A stretch of DNA of 5,771 nt, taken from contig JAOUDU010000197.1 in NCBI GenBank assembly GCA_029859085.1, positions 1 to 5,771 on the forward strand, read 5' to 3'. The stretch is from Gammaproteobacteria bacterium (lineage in GTDB: Bacteria; Pseudomonadota; Gammaproteobacteria; Pseudomonadales; Halieaceae). Position numbers and translations under genes: made by a program. Below the pieces are notes generated by a model. It was given only the letters and a program-made list of their open reading frames with translations. It was not told the DNA's origin and ran no database searches. Below are positions 1 to 5,718 of this stretch, in pieces (positions within the stretch are counted from its first letter, which is position 1; each line of letters opens with the position of its first letter).

Positions 1-3
1 GTT

Positions 4-2268
4 CTATTCCCAGTGATAAATCACTGATGCGCCCACATAATTGATTTGTTCGTTCGGGTTGCCCTGGCCGAAGGTCAGCACCTTGCCGATGGTGTCCGGC
101 TGTACCCCGTTCCAGGCCCAGTCATCACTCTTGTAATCGTAGTACTGGTAATCCAGTTGCAGGAACAGGTTCTCCTGCATCTGCCACACACCGCTGAGCT
201 GGACATGGTGCAGGCGGGTATTGACGCCGGGCAGGTCGCTGGCCTCCAGGGTGCTGGTGGCGCTGCTGCCAAGGTTCTGCTCTGACTGGGTATCGACATA
301 GCTGTAGTCGAAACTGACTTCTATATCCTTGGCCGCCTGCCATTGCAGGTTCGCCCCCACCGTGACGCTGGTGTCTTCGAGTTCGCCATCCCAGTCCTGG
401 TTGGGATCGCTGGCCTGGGGCAGCGGGGGGTAGACGACGAAGGCATCCTTTTCCTGCCCGCCGCGGAACGCCCGGCTGGTCTGGTCGGCCTTGTAATAGT
501 CATAGCCGGCGTACACGCTGGCGGACAGCGCTTCGCTGGCGACATAGCTGGCACTGACGTGGCTGCGGTACCACTCATCCTGGGTCAGTCCCAGGTTGCT
601 GGCATCGTAATTGTTGTCGATCCACTGCAGATTCAGGTTGAGGTTCCACTGGTCGGTGGGCAGATAACTGAAGTCCGCTTTGCTGTTCCACTGCTCCCGG
701 TTGGCCATGTAGAACTTCATGAGCTCGGGGTGGTTGATGTAGCGCTGGGCATCCGGCGTGCTGTTGATCAGTTCCGTGTCCAGCAGAGCGTAGTAGTCCT
801 GCGCCCACTCATAGGTGTCCGCTGCCCGGTCCGCATAACTCACTTCCAGGTGACTGGTAAAGTTCGACCAGGGCTGGATGCGGTAACCCAGGGTGTAGCG
901 GTCCTGCTCGGTGTGCTCCACGGGGGCATTCTCCCGGGTCACCTTTTCGTATTCGTAATCAAAACTCAGCCGGCTGCGCAGGGGCAGGCGGTAGCTGACC
1001 TCGACGCCCGGGACTTCGGAGGTGTAATCGTGGTTGGTGTTGTATACCGTTGTCGCGGTACCCGGCTGGTTGCCGCCGTCCCCGCGAATATACTGGTAAC
1101 CGTTGCGCGAGGCGTTGTAATCCCGGTCGCGGTATTTGTAGTACAGCTCCGCACTGAGTTTGGGCATCGGGTTCAGCAACAGTTTGGTGTTGAAGGTACT
1201 GCTGTCCACGTCGCCGCCGTAATCGTTGCGCGGCAGGGGGACATCGACGATAAGCGCGGGGTTGACGCTGTAATCCAGGAAATCCTGGTCCTGGGAAGCC
1301 ACCGCGTAGCTGCCGTCGACCTGCAAGCGGATGGTCGGGGAGAACACGTACTGGCCGGTAACTCGTCCGCCGACCTGGTCGTTATCAGGTGCTTCCCCCA
1401 GGCCGCCGATACCCGCAGGATAGCTCACGTCTGAGCCGTAGGAACTGTAGGGGTTCTCCCAGGTCAGCACGTCGTTCTGGTTGTCAAATTCTGAGTAGAA
1501 CACCCTGCCGCCCAGGGTCAGCCTGCTGTCACTGTAAGTGAGGCCGAGGTCAAAATCGGAAGTGCGGTAATCCACCGGATGGTTCAGCAATACGGCATCG
1601 GCGGAGGAAGCGTCGATATAGATGCCACCGCCGACATCATTGCTGCCCTGCTTTTCCTCGTAGGACAGGTTGGTGTCCACGGTCCAGTTATGGTTCAAGC
1701 GGGTGTCCGCCTTGAGGTATACCCGTTCCCGCTTGAGCTCCTGGTCAAAGCCGTGCAGCGATTCGTTCAGGTTGGTCCAGTCTGCGGTAGTGAGGCCGCT
1801 CACCCAGTCATCGGGTAACTTGAGCCGCGAGCCGCCGGTAAACGGGGTTCGGCCCTCGTCACTTTTTACCTGCAGCTGGGAGTCATATCCCGCGGTTATG
1901 CTGAATCTGCCCGGCCTGCCAACGGTTAGCTCCCCCTCCCGGGTATCGAGCCCCAGGTTGGAGACGTAGCCCTTCCAGTAGTTGTCGCCGCTGTTGAAAT
2001 CCTGCCACTGGAGATTACCAATAACAGTGGCGCTGTCCTTGTTGAGGCCGTTGTACTGACCGAACATGTAATTGTCGTCGCCGGTATAGCCCGCGCCCAG
2101 CTGCACCATAAGGGGAACTTCGGCCTGCCAGGCTGTCTTCAGCGGTGGACGATTCTGCAGCGCAGTCGGGGTGTAGGTATCGGCCTCCTGGGCCACCACG
2201 CCGCACGCTGCCAGTACCAGGCTGCTGGCGACGCTCCATTGGCAGGGAAGGCGGTTCATGCTCTTCAT
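4..2268 (-). CDS. MtrB/PioB-family decaheme-associated outer-membrane beta-barrel protein
   Basis: This is the outer-membrane sheath of a porin-cytochrome conduit: in this family the barrel holds a periplasmic decaheme cytochrome so that electrons can cross the outer membrane. The 754-residue product starts with a signal peptide (roughly residues 1-26, possible cut after VVA). It then shows the family's N-terminal signature FGQYNGLN at 69-76 and TPFTGG...LPDDW at about 141-155. The rest alternates polar and hydrophobic/aromatic residues rich in Y, W, D and N, typical of a large beta-barrel, and ends YHWE then TAG. The ATG at 2268 is chosen because it overlaps the cytochrome stop as ATGA, implying translational coupling; a second ATG lies at 2259. 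The open frame runs upstream to 2430, but that stretch is an out-of-frame reading of the cytochrome gene. The predicted mature protein has no cysteine, unlike Shewanella MtrB. Family assignment is firm; choice among MtrB, MtoB, PioB and DmsF is not. Confidence 0.93.
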   Translation of the reverse strand: MKSMNRLPCQWSVASSLVLAACGVVAQEADTYTPTALQNRPPLKTAWQAEVPLMVQLGAGYTGDDNYMFGQYNGLNKDSATVIGNLQWQDFNSGDNYWKGYVSNLGLDTREGELTVGRPGRFSITAGYDSQLQVKSDEGRTPFTGGSRLKLPDDWVSGLTTADWTNLNESLHGFDQELKRERVYLKADTRLNHNWTVDTNLSYEEKQGSNDVGGGIYIDASSADAVLLNHPVDYRTSDFDLGLTYSDSRLTLGGRVFYSEFDNQNDVLTWENPYSSYGSDVSYPAGIGGLGEAPDNDQVGGRVTGQYVFSPTIRLQVDGSYAVASQDQDFLDYSVNPALIVDVPLPRNDYGGDVDSSTFNTKLLLNPMPKLSAELYYKYRDRDYNASRNGYQYIRGDGGNQPGTATTVYNTNHDYTSEVPGVEVSYRLPLRSRLSFDYEYEKVTRENAPVEHTEQDRYTLGYRIQPWSNFTSHLEVSYADRAADTYEWAQDYYALLDTELINSTPDAQRYINHPELMKFYMANREQWNSKADFSYLPTDQWNLNLNLQWIDNNYDASNLGLTQDEWYRSHVSASYVASEALSASVYAGYDYYKADQTSRAFRGGQEKDAFVVYPPLPQASDPNQDWDGELEDTSVTVGANLQWQAAKDIEVSFDYSYVDTQSEQNLGSSATSTLEASDLPGVNTRLHHVQLSGVWQMQENLFLQLDYQYYDYKSDDWAWNGVQPDTIGKVLTFGQGNPNEQINYVGASVIYHWE

Positions 2269-3143
2269 CGTGTCAAGCGCGCTCCCGACGGATGGTTGGA
2301 TCCATGAATCTGGCTGTGGCAGTTGAGACAGTTCTTGCCCAGCAGGTTCTTGTTCGCGGTGCCGCCGGGGAGCCCTTCGCTGCCGTAGGGCTGGCTGGGA
2401 TGGAAGGCCGTGGCGTGGCACTGCTGGCACAGGGCCGGTCCCCGGGCGGTCAGCAGTGGTTCATTGACCGAACCGTGGGGCTTGTGGCACAGGGTGCAGT
2501 CCTCCGCCGCCGGCGGGTGCTCCCACAGGAACGGCCCGCGCTTGTCCGCGTGGCAGCTGAAACAATTGTCGTTGACTGAAACCTGCCGCAGGGCAGCGTG
2601 ACCCGGGCCCCCGTGGGGATTATGGCAGTCAGTACAGGCGGTTTTACCCTCGACGATGGGGTGGCGCGAAGGCAGGTGGAGTTGTGCGCGGACCTGGGTG
2701 TGGCAGTCCAGGCAGATTTTTTCCGACTCCTGCTTGCCCAGTACGAGGTCCTTTTGCTGGTGGGCTTTGTGACAGCTGTCGCAACTGAGGTTTTCCTGCT
2801 GGTGCTCACTGCCGGTCCACAACAGTTGGTCGTCCTTGTCATGGCAGGTCTGGCAGCTGGCGCTGCGAGTCTCGGCGTCCGAGGGCCATTGGGGGCCGAA
2901 ACTCACATCGGGGGGATTTTTGGTTGGTCTGCGGTCATGTGCGGCGCTGGCGCCGTGGCAGGCAGTACAGGCCGCGCTGCCGCCCCCACCGAGGGAGCCG
3001 TGGACAGTATTGAAAACCGCGTGGGCCGGGGAGTCGGCATCATGGCAGTCCACGCAGCCCGCTTCTTCCTGCGCCGACAAACGGCCGGCACTGAGCATCA
3101 GCAGCACAATGACAAAAATTGTTTTGAGGAGATTGGCAGCCAT
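2265..3143 (-). CDS. DmsE/MtrA/PioA-family periplasmic decaheme c-type cytochrome
   Basis: This is a multiheme electron carrier, expected to sit in the periplasm and insert into the MtrB-type barrel encoded just downstream. The 292-residue product has exactly ten CXXCH haem-binding motifs, with first cysteines at residues 30, 59, 97, 121, 144, 170, 194, 216, 239 and 272. Residues 1 to about 25 form an N-terminal signal peptide (hydrophobic core LLKTIFVIVLLML, then an SAQ-type cleavage region), as needed for Sec export and Ccm haem attachment. The C-terminal CHSQIHGSNHPSG matches the family ending. Its length is slightly below that of Shewanella MtrA (about 330). The ATG at 3143 is preferred, with a weak purine-rich GAGTGA upstream; an in-frame GTG at 3155 would add four residues. 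The TGA overlaps the barrel gene's ATG. An FNR-type box lies about 210 bases upstream. The family is certain; the electron partner and direction of flow are not. Confidence 0.95.
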   Translation of the reverse strand: MAANLLKTIFVIVLLMLSAGRLSAQEEAGCVDCHDADSPAHAVFNTVHGSLGGGGSAACTACHGASAAHDRRPTKNPPDVSFGPQWPSDAETRSASCQTCHDKDDQLLWTGSEHQQENLSCDSCHKAHQQKDLVLGKQESEKICLDCHTQVRAQLHLPSRHPIVEGKTACTDCHNPHGGPGHAALRQVSVNDNCFSCHADKRGPFLWEHPPAAEDCTLCHKPHGSVNEPLLTARGPALCQQCHATAFHPSQPYGSEGLPGGTANKNLLGKNCLNCHSQIHGSNHPSGARLTR

Positions 3144-3200
3144 ATTAAGAGTCACTCAGCCGTGAAATCCGTATCGTCAGCATCGATTCTCGGGATCATC

Positions 3201-3219
3201 GGTGGCAAAATCAGCCACC
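3201..3219 (-). other. Leader hairpin upstream of the cytochrome gene
   Basis: The minus strand reads GGTGGC, a seven-base loop TGATTTT, then GCCACC: a perfect six-base GC-rich stem ending about 58 bases before the cytochrome ATG. There is no U-tract after it, so it does not look like a terminator. It could affect mRNA stability or be incidental. Confidence 0.3.
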
Positions 3220-3295
3220 CCCCTCGTATTCGCAGCGTTTTTCCGCACAATCTCAAAGGCACACTTGTTATTAATTAAAAATTAATCCGCACCTC

Positions 3296-3301
3296 ATTAT
3301 T
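3296..3301 (-). promoter_or_regulatory. Weak candidate -10 element for the cytochrome-barrel unit
   Basis: The minus strand reads AATAAT, matching five of six positions of TATAAT. At 17-base spacing the upstream hexamer is TAGAAC, which matches only three of six positions of TTGACA. A poor -35 is usual for promoters that depend on an activator such as FNR. This is a tentative assignment made from spacing to the FNR-type box. Confidence 0.25.
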
Positions 3302-3315
3302 GTTCATGTATGAAC
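3302..3315. promoter_or_regulatory. 14-base palindrome, possible operator
   Basis: GTTCAT-GT-ATGAAC is a perfect inverted repeat with six-base arms and a two-base centre. It falls where the -35/-10 spacer would be if the hexamer at 3296-3301 is the -10. Its centre is about 52 bases, close to five helical turns, from the centre of the FNR-type box. The position would suit a dimeric regulator that blocks or remodels the promoter. No known regulator is recognised from the sequence, and a chance palindrome in AT-rich DNA is possible. Confidence 0.35.
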
Positions 3316-3353
3316 TTAGTTCTACTGTCCAGCGACCCGCGATGAAGCTGTTA

Positions 3354-3367
3354 TTGATCCAGATCAA
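3354..3367. promoter_or_regulatory. Perfect FNR/Anr/Dnr-type binding site
   Basis: The sequence TTGATCCAGATCAA is an exact match to the FNR-family consensus TTGAT-N4-ATCAA with both half-sites intact. FNR and Anr are oxygen-sensing [4Fe-4S] regulators; Dnr-type homologues respond to NO. It lies just downstream of the prenyltransferase stop and about 210 bases before the cytochrome ATG, so it most likely controls the cytochrome-barrel pair. With the weak -10 at 3296-3301 the start would fall near 3289, putting the box centre near -71, a spacing typical of class I FNR activation. A class II arrangement would need a -10 near 3326-3331, where none is convincing. Confidence 0.75.
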
Positions 3368-3389
3368 GCTCGCGGGCCGATCGGTTGAA

Positions 3390-4385
3390 TCAGGTAAGGG
3401 GCAGGGTGTCCAGTACCACCCCCAGGAGAAACAGGGAGGTAAAATGGCGAGTGTGGCGGAAAGCTTGTGCTGAAAACCACAGGGGCCATACCTCCGCCGG
3501 ATAGGTCCCGGGTTTTGCCTCGGGTTTGGGGGTCTGGAAAACCCGGTAAAGGGCGGGCAGTTGGGGCAGGTTGAGCAGCACCAGCAGCAGGGGCCAGCCG
3601 AAGCTGCCCGTTGCCACAAGGGCAATGCTGAGCAGGTATTGGGCAAGTATCATGGCCAGTACGCAGTGACGGGAAAGTTTCTCGCCGATGAGTACCGGCA
3701 GGGTATTGACGCCCTTGGCCTTGTCGGCGCCAAGTTTGTCGGTGTGCTTGCCGAACAATACGGTGGTTGGCCCCAGCGCGAATACCAGGCTTAGCCAGGT
3801 CACATCCCAACTCCACTGGCCTGCCAGTATATAGTAACTCCCTCCTACCATCAGCGGGCCCCACACCAGCAGGACCGCAGGTTCGCCCAGGCCGTAATAT
3901 TTTAGCGGCCAGGTATAAAACAAGACGAAAAAAGAGCCAGCTAGCATCAGGTTCAGCGTAAGTCCACTGCGTTGGTAAATTAGCCACGAGCCCAGCGATA
4001 GGGCGATGCCGGCGGTAATGCCGAGATAGCGCCAGAATTGGCGCTCGCTCATCAGGCCGTCCTCCAGCACGTGCACACCGTACTGGTTGCGGTAGTAATT
4101 CTCCTTGTCGATACCGCGCCGTGAATCGGTATAGTCATTCAGCAGGTTATTGGTGGCGTGGGCAAACATCAGCCCGAGTACAGTGGCCAGCCACAGATTC
4201 AGTTCGAATGCCCCGGCCCGCCACGCCATCAGGCCACCCAGCGCCGCAGCGGTAAAGGTCATGAACAGCACCGAGGCCCGACAGGCGATAAGCCATTTGG
4301 CGACCGGGTCCAGGGCCTGCCACTCGCTCTGCGACAGTTTTGGCATCTGGGCCAGGGCGCGACCCCACATTCTCACGTCTATCAT
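3390..4385 (-). CDS. UbiA-superfamily prenyltransferase, MenA-like
   Basis: This is an integral membrane enzyme expected to transfer a polyprenyl chain from its diphosphate to an aromatic acceptor, as MenA does for 1,4-dihydroxy-2-naphthoate in menaquinone synthesis. The 331-residue product shows the two Asp-rich Mg/diphosphate motifs of the superfamily: NDYTDSRRGID at 83-93 (D84, D87, D93) and DKLGAD at 216-221, the latter followed by KGVNTLPVLIG. The stretch YTWPLKYYGLGEP at 157-169 and GPLMVGGSYY after it resemble the MenA branch. Several hydrophobic helices are evident. The ATG at 4385 is chosen for a GGAAGGA Shine-Dalgarno at 4397-4403 (11-base spacing); ATGs at 4370 and 4346 are alternatives, and the open frame up to 4508 does not look coding. 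It lies between nnrS and the decaheme cytochrome on the same strand. The superfamily is confident; the acceptor is not, and other UbiA functions remain possible. Confidence 0.88.
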   Translation of the reverse strand: MIDVRMWGRALAQMPKLSQSEWQALDPVAKWLIACRASVLFMTFTAAALGGLMAWRAGAFELNLWLATVLGLMFAHATNNLLNDYTDSRRGIDKENYYRNQYGVHVLEDGLMSERQFWRYLGITAGIALSLGSWLIYQRSGLTLNLMLAGSFFVLFYTWPLKYYGLGEPAVLLVWGPLMVGGSYYILAGQWSWDVTWLSLVFALGPTTVLFGKHTDKLGADKAKGVNTLPVLIGEKLSRHCVLAMILAQYLLSIALVATGSFGWPLLLVLLNLPQLPALYRVFQTPKPEAKPGTYPAEVWPLWFSAQAFRHTRHFTSLFLLGVVLDTLPLT

Positions 4386-4396
4386 CAGCGTTGATG

Positions 4397-4403
4397 TCCT
4401 TCC
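4397..4403 (-). promoter_or_regulatory. Ribosome binding site of the prenyltransferase gene
   Basis: The minus strand reads GGAAGGA, a strong Shine-Dalgarno match lying 11 bases before the ATG at 4385. It is what decides this start over the longer open frame beginning at 4508 and over the internal ATGs at 4370 and 4346. Confidence 0.6.
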
Positions 4404-4410
4404 ATTTAAG

Positions 4411-4430
4411 CCCCACCGCACCCGGCGGGG
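4411..4430 (-). other. GC-rich hairpin directly upstream of the prenyltransferase Shine-Dalgarno
   Basis: In the minus-strand RNA, CCCCGCCG pairs with CGGUGGGG around a GGUG loop: eight pairs including one G-U wobble. In plus-strand RNA the wobble becomes an A-C mismatch, so the structure favours the coding direction of the neighbouring genes. It ends about seven bases before GGAAGGA. Only UU follows the stem, so termination is not strongly supported; effects on translation start or mRNA decay are possible. Confidence 0.4.
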
Positions 4431-4539
4431 CTGTGCTCTGTGAGCATGACCAAGGTTACCCCACTTGGTGCTATCGCGGCGAGCCATATGCAGGCCGGCA
4501 CGAGGCAATTACCCGAATTAGCCGATTCTGGATCACCGG

Positions 4540-5718
4540 TCACCCGGGTTTGCCGTCCACCCTTGCCCTGGTGAGGATCGGGAGGTAGCGGTAGAGGAAG
4601 CAGCCAAAGGCGAAAATCCATAGCAGGGCAGAAATACGCCAGGACCAGGGGGTCAGGTTCGCGCTTAGCAGGGGCAGCAGCGCCCTGACGACCGCGGCTG
4701 CAGCCAGCAGTGCGAATGCCCACGCCAGGTAAACCGGTACATCGAGAGGGTGGCCTGTGTGGCCCAGGGAGACGCGGGACATCATGGAGAGGATCATTCC
4801 GCCGATGGTGCCGATTGCGAGCAGGTGAATGATGCTCCGGGTGGCGACCGGATCCGTGCCGGCCAGTCCCAGCCCCAGCATGGCCAGCGGAATGCACAGA
4901 TAGGCCAGATGCATGGACCACAGCAGCGGCACTCGCCGGGTCTTCCACCCCTGCCAACGCGCCAGCCGGTACAGGTGCACGAAGCCGGCGGCGATGCAGA
5001 ACAGCCGCAGCCACGCCCCGCCTTGTTGTGCTTGAGGCAGGGTCATGGCCAGCCCGACCATGGCGGCGCTGCCGATGGCGATTGCCTCGAACCAGGCCGG
5101 CAGGGGAGCGATCTGCAATCCCAGCCGGTTGGCGGTGAAAAGGGGGATTACCCTGCCGCCAATAATCACCACCAGGGTCGCTACCATCCACACTGCGCCG
5201 AAGTGCAGGCGGCTGGCCAGGACAGGGTCGTTTGCATGCAGGTAACTGGCCGAGTCAAGCAGTGCCAGCAACAACAGCACCGGCAGGAACAGCATGTTGC
5301 GCCACTGGCGTCGCGCCCATACCCGCTGCCCCAGTTCGAACATGATACCGGAGATAAAGAGCATTTCGGCAAGCCAGGCCGCCAACGCCCAGGCGGGTGC
5401 CAGCCAGAGCACGGCGCGGGCCAGCCCCCACAGCCCGAACAGCAGCTGGAGGCGCCACCCCCGGGTGCCCTGGATACCGGTCCAGGTTGCGACCGCGGTC
5501 AGCAGGAAACCGGCGACAACCGGCATGGCGAAACCGAATACCATCTCGTGAGCGTGCCACCAGGTCGGCGGCAAGCCGCTGTGCCAGCTCGCCGGCCACA
5601 AGATCCACAGTAACCAGCGGCCCATGGCCATCACAGCAAAAGCGGCTGCCGCCAGGAAGCCGAAGCGAAACGCGAGGCGCCAGAGCGGCCGTACAGCATC
5701 CGGACAAGGTGCGGTCAC
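4540..5718 (-). CDS. nnrS: NnrS-family haem/copper-type membrane protein
   Basis: NnrS proteins are polytopic inner-membrane proteins, described as haem- and copper-containing, that relieve nitrosative stress and usually accompany denitrification or NO-responsive genes. The 392-residue product has the usual family length, and hydrophobic segments run along nearly all of it, consistent with about 12 membrane spans. Family hallmarks are visible: PLWRLAFRFGFL near the N terminus (residues 11-22), WHAHEMVFGF at 54-63, GGRVIPLFTAN at 187-197, and HLLAIGTIGGMILSMMSRVS at 298-317 followed by LGHTGHPL. The conserved histidines (H55, H57, H298, H320, H323) are candidate metal ligands. The start is a GTG at 5718 that overlaps the stop of the preceding gene as GTGA. 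The next Met codons, near residue 30, would remove the conserved N-terminal motif. The overlap indicates co-translation with the upstream gene. The prenyltransferase follows after 154 bases. Family assignment is strong; its exact biochemical role is not settled. Confidence 0.92.
   Translation of the reverse strand: MTAPCPDAVRPLWRLAFRFGFLAAAAFAVMAMGRWLLWILWPASWHSGLPPTWWHAHEMVFGFAMPVVAGFLLTAVATWTGIQGTRGWRLQLLFGLWGLARAVLWLAPAWALAAWLAEMLFISGIMFELGQRVWARRQWRNMLFLPVLLLLALLDSASYLHANDPVLASRLHFGAVWMVATLVVIIGGRVIPLFTANRLGLQIAPLPAWFEAIAIGSAAMVGLAMTLPQAQQGGAWLRLFCIAAGFVHLYRLARWQGWKTRRVPLLWSMHLAYLCIPLAMLGLGLAGTDPVATRSIIHLLAIGTIGGMILSMMSRVSLGHTGHPLDVPVYLAWAFALLAAAAVVRALLPLLSANLTPWSWRISALLWIFAFGCFLYRYLPILTRARVDGKPG

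Larger units (their letters stand above)
3144..3389 (-). promoter_or_regulatory. Intergenic control region between the prenyltransferase and cytochrome genes
   Basis: This 246-base gap has no credible gene. Its middle (about 3260-3320) is much richer in A and T than the coding sequence around it, including a run built from ATTAAT repeats at about 3270-3286. In transcription order it holds an FNR-type palindrome, a 14-base palindrome next to a possible -10, the AT-rich block and a leader hairpin. No U-tract terminator is visible after the prenyltransferase stop, so read-through from upstream is possible. The arrangement suggests a regulated promoter for the cytochrome-barrel pair. The exact transcription start cannot be fixed from sequence alone. 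Confidence 0.6.
4386..4539 (-). other. Gap between nnrS and the prenyltransferase gene with three inverted repeats
   Basis: This 154-base gap has no credible full-size gene. In transcription order it contains ACCAAG...CTTGGT (4469-4449, six-base arms, nine-base loop), TGCTC-ACA-GAGCA (4446-4434) and a GC-rich stem (4430-4411). The prenyltransferase Shine-Dalgarno at 4403-4397 follows. No U-tract follows any of the stems, so none is a standard intrinsic terminator. The region may be a processing, attenuation or stabilising segment within a continuous transcript, or may hold a promoter that I could not identify. Confidence 0.4.

Noticed and set aside
343..1434. Plus-strand open frame of 363 codons
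   Set aside because: It is antisense to the barrel gene, resembles no known family, and is explained by the codon use of the GC-rich gene on the other strand.
2269..2430. A 54-residue N-terminal extension of the barrel protein from an ATG at 2430
   Set aside because: It lies wholly inside the cytochrome gene in another frame, reads as Arg/Pro/Gln-rich non-signal sequence, and the true signal peptide begins at 2268 with an ATGA overlap.
3225..3254. A second promoter near the cytochrome with TTGAGA as -35
   Set aside because: At 16-18 base spacing no hexamer resembles TATAAT; the best has two of six matches.
2598..3278. Plus-strand open frame of 226 codons
   Set aside because: It is antisense to the decaheme cytochrome, and its Val/Gly/Ala-rich translation mirrors the opposite strand.
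3377..3384. CCGATCGG palindrome after the prenyltransferase stop as a terminator
   Set aside because: It is only eight bases, has no loop and no following U-tract.
3275..3646. Minus-strand open frame of 123 codons across the prenyltransferase 3' end and the control region
   Set aside because: It overlaps the prenyltransferase in another frame and shows no domain or ribosome binding site; the part in the gap covers regulatory palindromes.
4386..4508. Extension of the prenyltransferase to a TTG at 4508
   Set aside because: The added 41 residues are basic and lack conservation signals, and the segment contains the inverted repeats and the Shine-Dalgarno for the ATG at 4385.
4750..5613. Plus-strand open frame of 287 codons
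   Set aside because: It is antisense to nnrS with a Gln/Pro/Gly/His-rich composition typical of a shadow frame, and has no recognisable domain.
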